DNA of 64,000 nucleotides from assembly GCF_963678635.1 (NCBI RefSeq), contig NW_026971734.1:93821-157820 (forward strand), given 5' to 3'. Both the position numbers and the translations under genes were made by a program. Shown in pieces: positions 27,101-42,250 of the stretch. The notes under the pieces are model-generated. The model saw only the letters and a program-made list of their open reading frames with translations, was not told where the DNA came from and made no database searches. Source of the stretch: Symsagittifera roscoffensis (Eukaryota > Xenacoelomorpha > Acoela > Convolutidae). The stretch's first letter is position 1, and each line of letters starts with the position of its first letter.

Positions 27101-30000
27101 ATTGTCTCGACGAAAAAATGGTATGTTAAGATCTTATCGACCTAGAGTTTGTATGTGCTGACCATCTCGACTAAAAATTGATATGTTATGATCGTAGTGA
27201 CCAAAAATTGGTATGTTCGTACAGTCTCGACCAAAAATTGGTTTGTTTTGATTGTATCGACCAGAAATTGTTTTGTTTCGCCCGTATCAACAAAAAATTG
27301 TGTTTCAAACGTCTCGACCCAAAATTGGTATGTTTTGATCGTATCGACAAAAAATTGGTACGTTTCGACAGTGTTGAAAACTGGCATTTCCCTACCGTAT
27401 CGAGTGAAAATTGTTATGTTTCGATCCTCTCGACCAAAAACTGGTATGTTTTGATTCTATCAACTAAAGTTTGGTATGTTTCGACCGTCTCGAGTGAAAA
27501 TTGGTATGTTTCGACCGTCTCGACCAAAAATTAGTATGTTTTGATCGTATCGACCAAAAATTGGTATGTTTCGACCGTCTCTATCAAAAATTGGTATCTT
27601 TTGATTGTATCGGCCAAAAATTGGTAAGTTTCGACCGTTTGACTAAAAACTGGCATGTTTCGATCGTCTCGAGTGAAAATTAGTATGCTTCGACCATCTC
27701 GACCAAAAATTGGTTTATTGTGATTGTCTCGACCTAAAATTTGTATGTGCTGACCTTCTCGACCAAAAATTAAAAAAAAATTGACATGTTATGATCGTAG
27801 CGACCAAAAATTTTCGACCGCATCGTAGCGACCAAATATTGGTATACTCTGACCGTCTCGACCAAAAAATGGTATGTTTCAATCGTATCGACCAAACTTT
27901 GTACGTTTTGACCACTTCGATAAAAAATTGGTATTTTTCGACAGTCGTGACCAAAAACTGGCTTATTTCGACCGTCTCGACCAAAAACTGGTTTGTTTTG
28001 ATTTTATCAATCAAAGTTTGGTTTGTTTTGACCGTATCGGCACAAAATTGGTGTGTTATGATCGTATCGACCTAAAATTGGTGTGGTTTGATCGTATCGA
28101 CCTAAAATTTGTATGCGCTGACCGTCTCGACCAAAAATTGATATGTTATGATCGTAGCGACCAAAAAGTGGTATGTCCTGACCATCTCGACCAAAAAATG
28201 TATGTTTTGATCGTATCGACCAAAAACTGGTATGATTTGATTCTATCAACCAAAGTTTGGTATGTTTCGACCGTCTCGACCAAAACTTGGTATGTTTCCA
28301 CCAACCCGACACAAAATTGTTTGTTTCGATCGTCTCGACCAAAAATTGGTATGTTTTGAATTTATCAACCAAAGTTTGGTATGTTTCGACCGTCTCGACA
28401 CAAAATTAGTGTCTTATGATCGTATCGACCTAAAAAAAGGTATGTTCTGACCGTCTCGATCAAAAAAGGGTATGCTATGATCGTAGCGACCAAAAATTGG
28501 TATGTTTTGACCGTCTCTATAAAAAATTGGTATGTTTTGGTCGTATCGACCAGAAATTGGTATGTTTCGACCCTCTCCACAAAAATTTGGTATGTTTTGA
28601 TTTTATCATTCAAAAATTGGTATGTTTCGACCGTTTTGATTAAAAAATGGTATGCTTCAATCGTATTGACCATAATTTGGTTTGTTTGACAAAATCGATC
28701 AAAAGTTTGTATGTTTCGACAGTTTTGACTAAAAACTGGCTGGTTTTGACCGCCTCGACCAAAAATTGGTATTTTTTGTTTTTATCAAACAAATTTTGGT
28801 GGGTTTCGAACTTATCGGCACAAAATTGGTGCGTAAGGATCGTATCGACCTAAAATTGATGTGGCTTGGTCGTATTGAACTAAAATTTGTATGTGCTGAC
28901 CATCTCGACCAAAAATTGATATGTAATGATCGTAGCGACCAAAAATTGGTGTGTCCTGACCGTCTCGGCCAAAAATTGTTATGTTTTGATCGTTTCAATC
29001 AGAAATTGGTATGTTTCGCCCGCATCAACCAAAAAATGTTATGTTTCAATTTTATCAAGCGAAAATTGGTATGTTTCGAACGTCTCAACCAAAAAAGGTA
29101 TGTTTTGATCGTATCGACCAAAAACTGGTATGATTTGATTCTATCAACCAAAGTTTGGTATGTTTCAACCGTCTCGACCAAAACTTGGTATGTTTCCACC
29201 AACCCGACACAAAATTGTTTGTTTCGATCGTCTCGACCAAAAATTGTTATGTTTTGAATTTATCAACCAAAGTTTGGTATGTTTCGACCGTCTCGACACA
29301 AAATTAGTGTCTTATGATCGTATCGATCTAAAAAAAGGTATGTTCTGACCGTCTCGATCAAAAAAGGGTATGCTATGATCGTAGCGACCAAAATTGGTAT
29401 GTTTTGACCGTCTCTATAAAAAGTTGGTATGTTTTGGTCGTATCGACCAGAAATTAGTATGTTTCGACCCTCTCGACAAAAATTTGGTTCGTTTTGATTT
29501 TATCATTCAAAAATTGGTATGTTTCGACCTTTTTGATTAAAAAATGGTATGCTTCAATCGTATTGACCATAATTTGGTTTGTTTGACCAAAAGTTGGTAT
29601 GTTTCGACAGTTTTGACCAAAAACTGGCTGGTTTTGACCGTCTCGACCAAAAATTGGTATTTTTTGTTTTTATAAAACAAATTTTGGTGGTTTTCGAGCT
29701 TATCGGCACAAAATTAGTGCGTAATGATCGTATCGACCTAAAATTGATGTGGCTCTGTCGTATTGAACTAAAATTTGTATGTCCTGACCGTCTCGGCCAA
29801 AAATTGTTTTGTTTTGATCGTTTCGATCAGAAATTGGTATGTTTCGCCCGCATCAACCAAAAATTGTTATGTTTTGATTTTATCAACCACAACTTGGTAT
29901 GCTTCGAACGTGTCGACCAAAAATTGGTATGTTTTGATCGTATCGACAAAAATTGGTAAGTTTGGACAGTCTCGACCAAAAACTGGCATATTTCGACAGT
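21200..30000. repeat. Intermediate-age satellite with nested segmental duplications
   Basis: Past 21.2 kb the 1257-bp order is lost and replaced by larger, more diverged duplications. Blocks at about 23.42-24.2 kb recur at 27.14-27.7 kb (offset near 3720). Blocks at 25.76-26.75 kb recur at 28.37-29.35 kb (offset 2605). Blocks at 24.28 kb and 25.12 kb are 844 bp apart. A short A-run insertion (9-11 A after the CGACC block) marks related copies near 24258, 25103 and 27771. No non-satellite DNA is seen. Confidence 0.8.
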
Positions 30001-33000
30001 CTCGAATGATAAATTGGTATGTTTCGATCCTCTCGACTAAAAAATGGTATGTTTTGATTCTATCAACCAAAATTTGGTATGTATCGATCGTTTTGACCAA
30101 AAATTGCTATCGTTTGATTGTATCAACCAATATTTGGTATATTTCGACCGTCTCGACCAAAAATTGGTATGTTTTGGTCGTCTTGACACAAAATTGATAT
30201 GTTTCGACCATCTTGACCAAAAAATGGCATGTTTCGACCGTCTCGAGTGAAGTTTAGTATGTTTCGACCACCTCGACCAAAAAGAGGTATGATTTGATAG
30301 TATCGACTAAAAATTGGTATGTTTTTTCCTTCTTGACCAAAAAATGGCATGTTTTGACCGTCTCGAGTGAAAATTGGTTTGTTTCCACCGTCTAGATGAA
30401 AAAATGGTATTTTTTGATCTTATTGATCAAAAATTGGTAAGTTTCGACCGTTTTGACCAAAAATTGGAATGCTTCAATCGTATTGACCATAAATTGGTAC
30501 GTTTGACCAAATCGATCAAAAAATGGTATGTTTCGACAGTCTTGACCGAAAACTGGCTGGTTCGACCAACAATTGGTATTTTTTGTTTTTATCAAACAAA
30601 GTTTGGTATGTTTCGACCGTATCGGCACAAAGTTGGTGTGGTATGATTGTATCGACCTATAATTTGTACGTGCTGACCATCTCGACCAAAAATTGATAGG
30701 TTATGATCGTAGCGACCAAAAAGTGGTATGTCCTGACCATCTCGACCAAAAATTGTTATGTTTTGATCGTTTCGTCAGAAGTTGGTATGTTTTGCCCGCA
30801 TCAACCAAAAATTGTTATGTTTTGATTTTATCAACCAAAAATTGGTATGCTTCGAACGTCTTGACCAAAAATTGGTATGTTTTGATCGTATCGACAAAAA
30901 ATTGGTACGTTTGAACAGTCTCGACCGTCTCATATTTCGACCGTCTCGAATAAAAATTGGTATGTTTCGATCCTCTCGAAATAAAAATGGTATGTTTTGA
31001 TTCCATCAACCAAAGTTTGGTATGTTTCAACCGTCTCGACCAAAAATTGGTATGTTTCGATCGTCTCGACCAAAAATTCCTATCGTTTGATTTTATCAAC
31101 CAAAGTTTTGTATGCTTCGACCGTCTCGACCCAAAATTGGTTTGTTTTGATCGTATCGACCTAAAATTGATGTGGTATGATCGTATCGAACTAAAAATTG
31201 TATGTGCTAACCATCCCGACCAAAAATTGGTATGTAATGATCGTAGCGACCAAAAATTGCTGTATCCTGACCGTCTCGACCGAAAATTGTTATGTTTTGA
31301 TCGTTTCGATCAGAAGCTGGTGTTTAGCCCGCATCCACAAAAAATTGTTATGTTCTGATTGTAATTGTATCAACCAAAAATTGGTATGCTTCGAACGTCT
31401 CGACCAAAAATTGGTATGTTTTGATCGTATCGACAAAAAATTGGTATGTTTTGACCTTCTTGACCAAAAAATGGCATGTTTCGACCATCTCGAGTGAAAA
31501 TTGGTTTGTTTCGACCTGAAAAATTGGTATGTTTTGATCGTATCGATCAAAAATTGGTAAGTTTTGACCGTTTAACTAAAAATTGGTATGTTTCGAACAT
31601 CTCGACAAAAAATTGGTATGTTTTGATTTTATCAGTCAAAAATTGGTATGTTTTGACCGTTTCGACCAAAAATTGGAATGCTTCAATCGTATCGACCATA
31701 AATTGGTACGTTTGACCAAATCGATCAAAAAATGGTATGTTTCGACAGTATTGACCGAAAAATAGCTGGTTCGACCAACAATTGTTATTTTTTGTTTTTA
31801 TCAAACAAAGTTTCGTATGTTTCGACCGTATCGGCACAAAATTGGTGTGTTATGATCGTATCGACCTAAGATTGATGTGGTATGATCGTATCGACCTATA
31901 AATTATACGTGCTGATCATCTCGACCAAAAATTGATAGGTTTTGATCGTAGCGACCAAAAAGTGGTGTGTCCTGACCATCTCGACCAAAAATTGTTATGT
32001 TTTGATCGTTTCGATCAGAAATTGGTATGTTTCGCCCGCATCAACCAAAAATTGTTATGTTTTGATTTTATCAACCAAAAAATGGTATGCTTCGAACGTC
32101 TTGACCAAAAATTGGTATCTTTTGATCGTATCGACAAAAAATGGTACGTTTGAACAGTCTCGAACAAAAATTGGCATATTTCGACCGTCTCGAATGAAAA
32201 TTGGTATGTTTCAATCCTCTCGACTGAAAAATGGTTTGTTTTGATTCTATCAACCAAAGTTTGGTATGTTTCAACCGTCTCGACCAAAAATTGGTATGTT
32301 TCGATCGTCTCGACCAAAAATTGCTATCGTTTGATTTTATCAACCAAAGTTTAGTATGTTTCGACCGTCTCGACACAAAATTGGTTTGTTTTGATCGTAT
32401 CGACCTAAAATTAATGTGGTATGATCGTATCGAACTAAAATTTGTTTGTGCTGACCATCTCGACCAAAAATTGGTATGTAATGATCGTAGCGACCAAAAA
32501 TTGGTGTGTCCTGACCGTCTCGACCAAAAATTGTTATGTTTTGATCGTTTCGATCAGAAATTGGTGTTTCGCCCGCATCCACCAAAAGTTGTTATGTTCT
32601 GATTTTATCAACCAAAAATTGGTATGCTTCGAACGTCTCGACCAAAAATTGGTATGTTTTGATCGTATCGACAACAAATTGGTATGTTTTGACCTTCTTG
32701 ACCAAAAATTGCTATCGTTTGTTTTTATCAACCAAAGTTTAGTATGTTTCGACCGTCTCGACACAAAATTGGTGTGTTATGATCGTATCGACCTAAGATT
32801 GATGTGGTATGATCGTATCGACCTTTAATTTGTACGTGCTGACCATCTCGACCAAAAATTGATAGGTTATGATCGTAGCGACCAAAAAATGGTGTGTTCT
32901 GACCGTCTCGAACAAAAATTGTTATGTTTTGATCGTTTCGATCAGAAATTGGTGTTTCGCCCGCATCCACCAAAAATTGTGATGTTCTGATTTTATCAAC

Positions 33001-36000
33001 CAAAAATTGGTATGCTTCGAACGTTTTGACCAAAAATTTGTATGTTTTGATCGTAGCGACCAAAAAGGGGTATATTCTGACCATCTCGACCAAAAAATGT
33101 TATGTTTTGATCGTTTCGATCAGAAATTGGTATGTTTCGCCCGCATCAACCAAAAATTGTTATGTTTTGATTTTATCAACCAAAAGTTGGTATGCTTCGA
33201 TCGTTTTGACCAAAAATTGGTATGTTTTGATCGTATCGACAAAAAATTGGTATGTTTCAATCCTCTCGACTAAAAATTGCTATCGTTTGATTTTATCAAC
33301 CAAAGTTTTGTATGTTTCGACCGTCTCGACCCAAAATTGATTTGTTTTGATCGTATCGACCTAAAATTGATGTGGTATGATCGTAACGAACTAAAATTTG
33401 TATGTGCTGACCATCTTGACCAAAAATTGGTATGTAATAATCGTAGCGACCAAAAATTGGTTTTCCTGACCGTCTCGACCGAAAATTGTTGTGTTTTGAT
33501 CGTTTCGATCAGAAATTGGTATGTTTCGCCCGCATCAACCAAAAACTGTTATGTTTTGATTTTATCAACCAAAAGTTGGTATGCTTCGATCGTTTTGACC
33601 AAAAATTGGTATGTTTTGATCGTATCGACAAAAAATTGGTATGTTTCAATCCTCTCGACTAAAAATTGCTATCGTTTGATTTTATCAACCAAAGTTTTGT
33701 ATGTTTCGACCGTCTCGACCCAAAATTGATTTGTTTTGATCGTATCGACCTAAAATTGATGTGGTATGATCGTAACGAACTAAAATTGGTGTGTCCTGAC
33801 CGTCTCGACCGAAAATTGTTATGTTTTGATCGTTTCGATCAGAAATTGGTGGTTCGCCCGCGCCCACCAAAAATTGTTATGTTCTGATTTTATCAATCAA
33901 AAATTGGTATGCTTCAAACGTCTCGACCAAAAGTTGGTATGTTTTGATCGTATCGACAAAAAATTGGTATGTTTTGACCTTCTTGACCAAAAAATGGCAT
34001 GCTTCGACCGTCTCGAGTTAAAATTGGTTTATTTCGACCATCTAGATGAAAAATTGGTATGTTTTGATCATATCGATCAAAAATTGGTAAGTTTCGACCG
34101 TTTGACTAAAAATTGGTATGTTTCGAACATCTCGACAAAAAATTGGTATGTTTTGATTTTATCAGTCAAAAATTGGTATGTTTCGTACGTTTCGACTAAA
34201 AATTGGAATGCTTCAATCGTATCGACCATAAATTGGTACGTTTGACCAAATGGATCAAAAAATGGTATGTTTCGACAGTCTTGACCGAAAACTGGCTGGT
34301 TCGAACAACAATTGGTATTTTTTGTTTTTATCAAACAAAATTTGGTATATTTCGACCGTATCGGCACAAAATTGTTGTGTTATTATTGTATCGACCTAAG
34401 ATTGATGTGGTATGATCGTATCGAACTAAAATTTGTATGTGCTGACCATTTCGACCAAAAATTGGTATTTAATGATCGTAGCGACCAAAAATTGGTGTGT
34501 CCTGACCGTCTCGACCAAAAATTGTTATGTTTTGATCGTTTCGATCAGAAATTGGTGTTTCGCCCGCATCCGCCAAAAATTGTTATGTTCTGATTTTATC
34601 ATGCAAAAATTGGTATGCTTCGAACGTCTCGACCAAAAGTTGGTATGTTTTGATCGTATCGACAAAAAATTTGTATTTTTTGACCTTCTTGACCAAAAAT
34701 GGCATGTTTCGACCGTCTCGAGTGAAATTTGGTTTGTTTCGACCGTCTGGATGAAAAATTGGTATGTTTTGATCGTATCGATCAAAAATTGATAAGTTTC
34801 GACCGTTTGACTAAAAATTGGTATGTTTCGAACATCTAGACAAAAAATTGGTATATTTTGATTTTATCAGTCAAAAATTGGTATGCTACGACCGTTTCGA
34901 CCAAAAATTGGAATGCTTCAATCGTATCGACCATAAATTGGTACGTTTGACCAAATCGATCAAAAAATGGTATGTTTCGACAGTCTTGACCGAAAACTTG
35001 CTGGTTCGACCAACAGTTGGTTTTTTTTTGTTTTAATCAAACAAAGTTTGGTATGTTTCGACCGTATCGGCACAAAATTGGTGTGTTATGATTGTATCGA
35101 CCTAAGATTGATGTAGTATGATCGTATCGAACTAAAATTTGTATATGCTGACCATCTCGTCAAAAAATTGGTATGTAATAATCGTAGCGACCAATAATTG
35201 GTGTGTCCTGACCGTCTCGACCGAAAATTGTTATGTTTTGATCGTTTCGATCAGAAATTGGTGTTTCGCCCGCATCCACCAAAAATTGTTATGTTCTGAT
35301 TTTATCAACCAAAAATTGGTATGCTTCGAACGTCTCGACCAAAAATTGGTATGTTTTGATCGTATCGACAAAAAATTGGTATGTTTTGACCTACTTGACC
35401 AAAAAATGGCATATTTCGACCGTCTCGAGTGAAAATTGGTTTGTTTCGACCAGCTAGATGAAAAATTGGTATGTTTTGATCATATCGATCAAAAACTGGT
35501 AAATTTCGACCGTTTGACTAAAAATTGGTATGTTTCGAACATCTCGACAAAAAATTGGTATGTTTTGATTTTATCAGTCAAAAATTGGTATGTTTCGAAC
35601 GTTTCGACCAAAAATTGGAATGCTTCAATCGTATCGACCATAAATTGGTACGTTTGACCAAATGGATCAAAAAAAGGTATGTTTCGACAGTCTTGACCAA
35701 AAACTGGCTGGTTCGACCAACAATTGGTATTTTTTGTTTTTATCGGCACAAAAATTGGTGTGATATGATCGTATTGACCTAAGACTGATGTGGTATGATC
35801 GTATCGAACTAAAGTTTGTATGTGCTGACCATCTCGACCAAAAATTGGTATGTAATGATCGTAGCGACCAAAAATTGGTGTGTCCTGACCGTCTCGACCA
35901 AAAATTGTTATGTTTTGATCATTTCGATCAGAAATTGGTGTTTCGCTCACATCCACCAAAAATTGTTATGTGCTGATTTTATCAACCAAAAATTGGTATG

Positions 36001-39000
36001 CTTCGAACGTCTCAACCAAAAATTGGTATGTTTTGATCGTATCGACAAAAAATTGGTACGTTTGGACAGTCTCGACCAAAAATTGGCATATTTCGACCGT
36101 CTCGAATGAAAATTGGTATTTTTCGATCCTCTTGACCAAAAATTGCTATCGTTTGATTTTATCAACCAAAGTTTGGTATGTTTCAACCGTCTCGACCAAA
36201 AATTGGTATGCTTCGATCGTCTCGACCAAAAATTGCTATCGTTTGATTTTATCAACCAAAGTTTGGTATGTTGCGACCGTCTCGACCCAAAAGTGGTTTG
36301 TTTTGATCGTATCGACCAAAAATTGATATGTTTCGGTCGTCTTGACCCAAAATTGGTATGTTTCGATCGTCTTGACCAAAAAACGGCATGTTTCGACGTC
36401 TCGAGTGGAGTTTAGTATGTTTTGATCGTCTCGACTACAAATTGGTACGTTGCAATCGTATCGACCAAAAACTGGTATGTTTCGACTATTTGACTAAAAA
36501 TTGGTATGTTTCGAACATTTCGACAAAAAATTGGTATGTTTTGATTTTATCAGTCAAAAATTGGTATGTTTCGACCGTTTCAACCAAAAATTGGAATGCT
36601 TCAATCGTATCGACCATAAAATGGTACGTTTGACCAAATCGATCAAAAAATGGTATGTTTCGACAGTCTTGACCGAAAACTGGCTGGTTCGACCAACAAT
36701 TGTTTTTTTTTTGTTTTTATCAAACAAAGTTTGGTATGTTTCGACCGTATCGGCACAAAATTGGTGTGGTATGATCGTATCGACCTATAATTTGTACGTG
36801 CTGACCATCTCTACCAAAAATTGTTAGGTTTTGATCGTTTCGATCAGAAATTGGTATGTTTCGCCCGCATCAACCAAAAACTGTTATGTTTTGATTTTAT
36901 CAACCAAAAATTGGTATGCTTTGAACGTCTTGATAAAAAATTGGTCTGTTTTGATCGTATCGACAAAAAATTGGTACGTTTGAACAGTCTCGACCAAAAA
37001 CTGGCATATTTCGACCATCTCGAATGAAAATTGGTATGTTTCGATCCTCTCGACTGAAAAATGGTATGTTTTGATTCTATCAACCAAAGTTTGGTATGTT
37101 TCGATCGTCTCGACCAAAAATTGCTATCGTTTGATTTTATCAACCAAAGTTTAGTATGTTTCGACCATCTCGACCCAAAATTGGTTTGTTTTGATCGTAT
37201 CGACCTAAAATTGATGTGGTTTGATCGTATCGAACTAAAGTTTGTATGTGCTGACCATCTCGACCAAAAACTAGTATGTAATGATCGTAGCGACCAAAAA
37301 TTGGTGTGTCCTGACCGTCTCGACCAAAAATTGTTATGTTTTGATCGTTTCGATCAGAAATTGGTGTTTCGCTCGCATCCACCAAAAATTGTTCTGTTCT
37401 GATTTTATCAACCAAAAATTGGTATGCTTCGAACGTCTCGACCAAAAATTGGTATTTTTTGATCGTATCGACAAAAAATTGGTACGTTTGGACAGTCTCG
37501 ACCAAAAACTGGTATGTTTCAACCGTTTGACTAAAAATTGGTATGTTTCGAACATCTCGACAAAAAATTGGTATGTTTTGATTTTATCAGTCAAAAATTG
37601 GTATATTTTGACCGTTTCGACCAAAAATTGGAATGCTTCAGTCGTATCGACCATAAATTGGTACGTTTGACCAAATCGATCAAAACATGGTATGTTTCGA
37701 CAGTCTTGACCGAAAACTGGCTGGTTCGACCATTAATTGGTTTTTTTTTGTTTTTATCAAACAAAGTTTGGTATGTTTTGACCGTATCGGCACAAAATTG
37801 GTGTGTTATGATCGTATCGACCTAAGATTGATGTGGTATGATCAAATCGATCTATAATTTGTACGTGCTGACCATCTCGACCAAAAATTGATAGGTTATG
37901 ATCGTAGCGACCAAAAAGTGGTATGTCCTGACCATCTCGACCAAAAATTGTTATGTTTTGGTCGTTTCGATCAGAAATTGGTATGTTTCGCCCGCATCAA
38001 CCAAAAATTGTTATGTTTTGATTTTATCAACCAAAATTTGGTATGTTTTGATCGTATCGACAAAAGATAGGGACGTTTGAACAGTCTCGGCCAAAAACTG
38101 GCATATTTCGACCGTCTCGAAAGAAAATTGGTATGTTTCGATCCTCTCGACTGAAAAAGGATTTGTTTTGATTCTATCAATCAAAGTTTGATATAATTCA
38201 ACCGTCTCGACCAAAAATTGGTATGTTTCGATCGTCTCGACCAGAAATTGCTATCGTTTGATTTTATCAACCAAAGTTTAGTATTTTTCGACCGTCTCGA
38301 CCCCAAAGTGGTTTGTTTTGATCGTATCGACCAAAAATTGGTATGTTTCGGTCATCTTGACCCAAAATTGGCATGTTTCGACCGTCTTGACCAAAAAACG
38401 GCTTGTTTCGACCGTCTCGAGTGAAGTTTAGTATGTTTTGACTGTCTCGACCACAAATTGGTACGTTGCAATCGTATCGACCAAAAACTGGTATGTTTCG
38501 ACCGTTTGACTAAAAATTGGTATGTTTCGAACATCTCGACAAAAAATTGGTATGTTTTGATTTTATCAGTCAAAAATTGGTATGTTTCGACCGTTTCAAC
38601 CAAAAATTGGAATGCTTCAATCGTATCGACCATAAATTGGTACGTTTTGTCAAATCGATCAAAAATTGGTATGTTTCGACAGTCTTGACCAAAAACTGGC
38701 TGGTTCGACCATTAATTGGTTTTTTTTTGTTTTTATCAAACAAAGTTTGGTATGTTTCGACCGTATCGGCACAAAATTGGTGTGTTATGATCGTATCGAC
38801 CTAAGATTGATGTGGTATGATCGTATCGACCTATAATTTGTACGTGCTGACCATCTCGACCAAAAATTGATAGGTTATGATCGTAGCTACCAAAAAGTGG
38901 TATGTCCTGACCATCTCGACCAAAAATTGTTATGTTTTGATCGTTTCGATCAGAAATTGGTATGTTTTGCCCGCATCAACCAAAAATTATTATGTTTTGA

Positions 39001-42000
39001 TTTTATCAACCAAAATTTGGTATGTTTTGATCGTATCGACAAAAAATAGGTACGTTTGAACAGTCTCGGCCAAAAACTGGCATAATTCGACCGTCTCGAA
39101 TGAAAATTGGTATGTTTCGATCCTCTTGACTGAAAAATGGTATGTTTTGATTCTATCAACCAAAGTTTGGTATAATTCAACCGTCTCGACCAAAAATTGG
39201 TATGTTTCAATTGTCTCGACCAGAAATTGCTATCGTTTGATTTTATCAACCAAAATTTAGTATGTTTCGACCGTCTTGACCCAAAATTGGTTTGTTTTGA
39301 TCGTATCGACCTAAAATTGATGTGGTATGATCTTTCGCCCGCATCCAACAAAAATTGTTATGTTCTGATTTTATCAACCAAAAATTGGTATGCTTCGAAC
39401 GTCTCGACCAAAAATCGGTATGTTTTGATCGTATCGACAAAAAGTTGGTACGTTTGGACAGTCTCGACCGAAAACTGGCATATTTAGACCGTCTCGAATG
39501 AAAATTGGTATGTTTCGATCATCTTGACTAAAAAATGGTATGTTTTGATTCTATCAACCAAAGTTTGGTATGTTTGAACCATTTCGACCAAAAATTGGTA
39601 TGTTTCGATCGTCTCGACCAAAAATTGCTATCGTTTGATTTTATCAACCAAATTTGGTATGTTTCGACCGTGTCGACCCAAAAGTTGTTTGTTTTGATCG
39701 TATCGACCAAAAATTGGTATGTTTCGGTCGTCTTGACCCAAAATTGGTATGTTTCGACCCTCTTGACCAAAAAATTGGCATGTTTCGACCGTCTCGAGTG
39801 AAATTTAGTATGTTTTGAGCGTCTCGACCACAAATTGGTACGTTGCGATCGTATCGACCAAAAACTGGTATGTTTCGACCGCCTCGACCAAAAAGTGATA
39901 TGATTTAATAGTATCGACTAAAAATTGGTATGTTTTGACCTTCTTGAACAAAAAATTGGCATATTTTGACCGTCTCGAAAGAAAATTGCTTTGTTTCGAC
40001 CGTCTAGATGAAAAACTGGTATGTTTTGACCGTTTGACTAAAAATTGGTATGTTTTGATTTTATCAGTCAAAGATTGGTATGTCTCAACCGTTTCGACCA
40101 AAAATTGGAATAATTCACTCGTATCGACCATAAATTGGTACGTTTGACCAAATCGATCAAAAAATGGTATGTTTCGACAGTCTTGACCGAAAACTGTCTG
40201 GTTTTGACCATCTCGACCAACAATTGGTATTTTTTGGTTTTATCAAACAAAGTTTGGTATTGTTCGACCGTTTCGACTCGAAATTGGTTTGTTTTGATCG
40301 AATCGACCAAAAATTGGTATGTTCTGGTCTTCTTGACCCAAAATTGGTTTGTTTCGACCGTCTTGACCAAAAAATGGCACGTTTCGACCGTCTCGAGTGA
40401 AGTTTAGTATGTTTTGACCGTCTCGACGAAAATTTGGTACGTTGCGATCGTCTCGACCAAAACTGGTATGTTTCCACCGCCTCGACCCAAAAGTGATACG
40501 CTTTGATAGTATCGACTAAAAATTGGTATGTTTTGACCTTCTTGACCAAAAAATGGCTTGTTTCGACCGTCTCGAAGAAAAATTGGTTTGTTTCGACCGT
40601 CTCGATCAAAAATTGGTATGTTTTGATCGTATTGATCAAAAATTGGTAAGTTTCGACCGTTTGACTAAAAACTGGCATGTTTCGATTGTCTCGAGTGAAA
40701 ATTACACTGCTTCGACCGTCCCGACCAAAAATTATTTTGTTGTGATCGTCTCCACCAAAAATTGATATGTTATGATCGTATCGACCTAAAGTGTGTATGT
40801 GCTGACCATCTCGACCAAAAATTGGTATGTTATGATCGTAGTGACCAAAACTTGGTATGTCCTGACCTTCTCGACCAAAAATTGGTATGTTTTGATCGTA
40901 TCGACAAAAAGTTGATACGTTACGACAGTCTAGACCGAAAACTGGCATATTTCGACCGTCTCGAATGAAAATTGGTATGTTGCGATCCTCTTGACCAAAA
41001 AATGGTAAGTTTTTTTTTCTATCAAATAAAATTTGGTATGTTTCAACCGTCTCGACCAAAAATTGGTGTGTTTCGATCGTCTCGACCAAAAATTGGTATC
41101 GTTTGATTTTATCAACCAAATATGGTATGTTTCGACCGTCTCGACACAAAATTGGTTTGTTTTGATCTTATTGACTAAAAATTGGTACGTTTCGATCGTC
41201 TTGACCCAAAATTGGTATGTTTCGACCGTCTTGAACAAAAAATGGCTTGTTTCGACTGTCTCGAGCGAAGTTTACCATGTTTTGACCGTCCCGACCAAAA
41301 ACTGGTACGTTGCGATCGTCTCGACCAAAAACTGCTATGTTTCGACCGCCTCGACCAAAAATTGGTATGCTTTGATAGTATCGACTAAAAATTGGTATGT
41401 TTTGACCTTCTTGACCAAAAAATGGCATGTTTCGACCGTCTCGAGTAAAAATTGTATGTTTCGACAGCCTCGACCTAAAATTAGTTTGTTTTGATCGTAT
41501 CGACCAAAAATTGGCATGTTTCGACCGTCTCGATCAAAAATTGGTTCGTTTTGATCGTATCGACCAAAAACTGGTAAGTTTGGACCGTTTGACTAAAAAC
41601 TGGCATGTTTCGATTGTCTCAAGTGAAAATTACACTGCTTCGACCGTCTCGACCAAAAATTGTTTTGTTGTTATCGACTCGACCAAAAATTGGTATGTTT
41701 TGATAGTATCGATCCAAAGTTTGTATGTGCTGACCATCTCGACCAAAATTGATATGTTATGATCGTAGCGACCAAAAATTGATAAGTTCTTACCGTCTCG
41801 ACCAAAAATTGGTTTGTTTTGACCGTATCGACCAGAAATTGGTATGTTTCGCCCGTATCAACCAAAAATTGGTATGTTTTGACTTAATTAACCAAAAATT
41901 GATAGGTTTCGAACGTCTCGACCAAAAATTGGTATGATTTGACCGTATCGACAAAAAATTGGTACGTTTCGACAAAGTGGACCGAAAACTGGCTTGTTTA

Positions 42001-42250
42001 TACCGTCTCGAGCAAAAATTGGTATGTTTTGATCTTCTCGACCAAAAACTGGTATGTTTTGATTCTTTCAACTAAAGTTTGGCATGTTTCGACCGTCTCG
42101 AACAAAACTTGGCATGTTTCGATCGTCTCGACCAAAAATTGGTTTGTTTTTATAGTATCGACCAAAAATTGGTATGTTCCGATTGTCATGACCCAAAAGT
42201 GGTATGTTTCGACCGTCTTGACGGGAAACTGGCATGTTTCGACCGTCTCG
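30000..42250. repeat. Diverged satellite zone with weak local periodicities
   Basis: The monomers persist but differ more among themselves. Local duplications are visible, for instance offsets of 389 bp (33277 and 33666) and 979 bp (37888 and 38867). Marker variants such as TTCGCCCGCATC and TTTTGTTTTTATCAAACAAA recur irregularly. I see no gene, RNA or foreign insertion here. Confidence 0.85.
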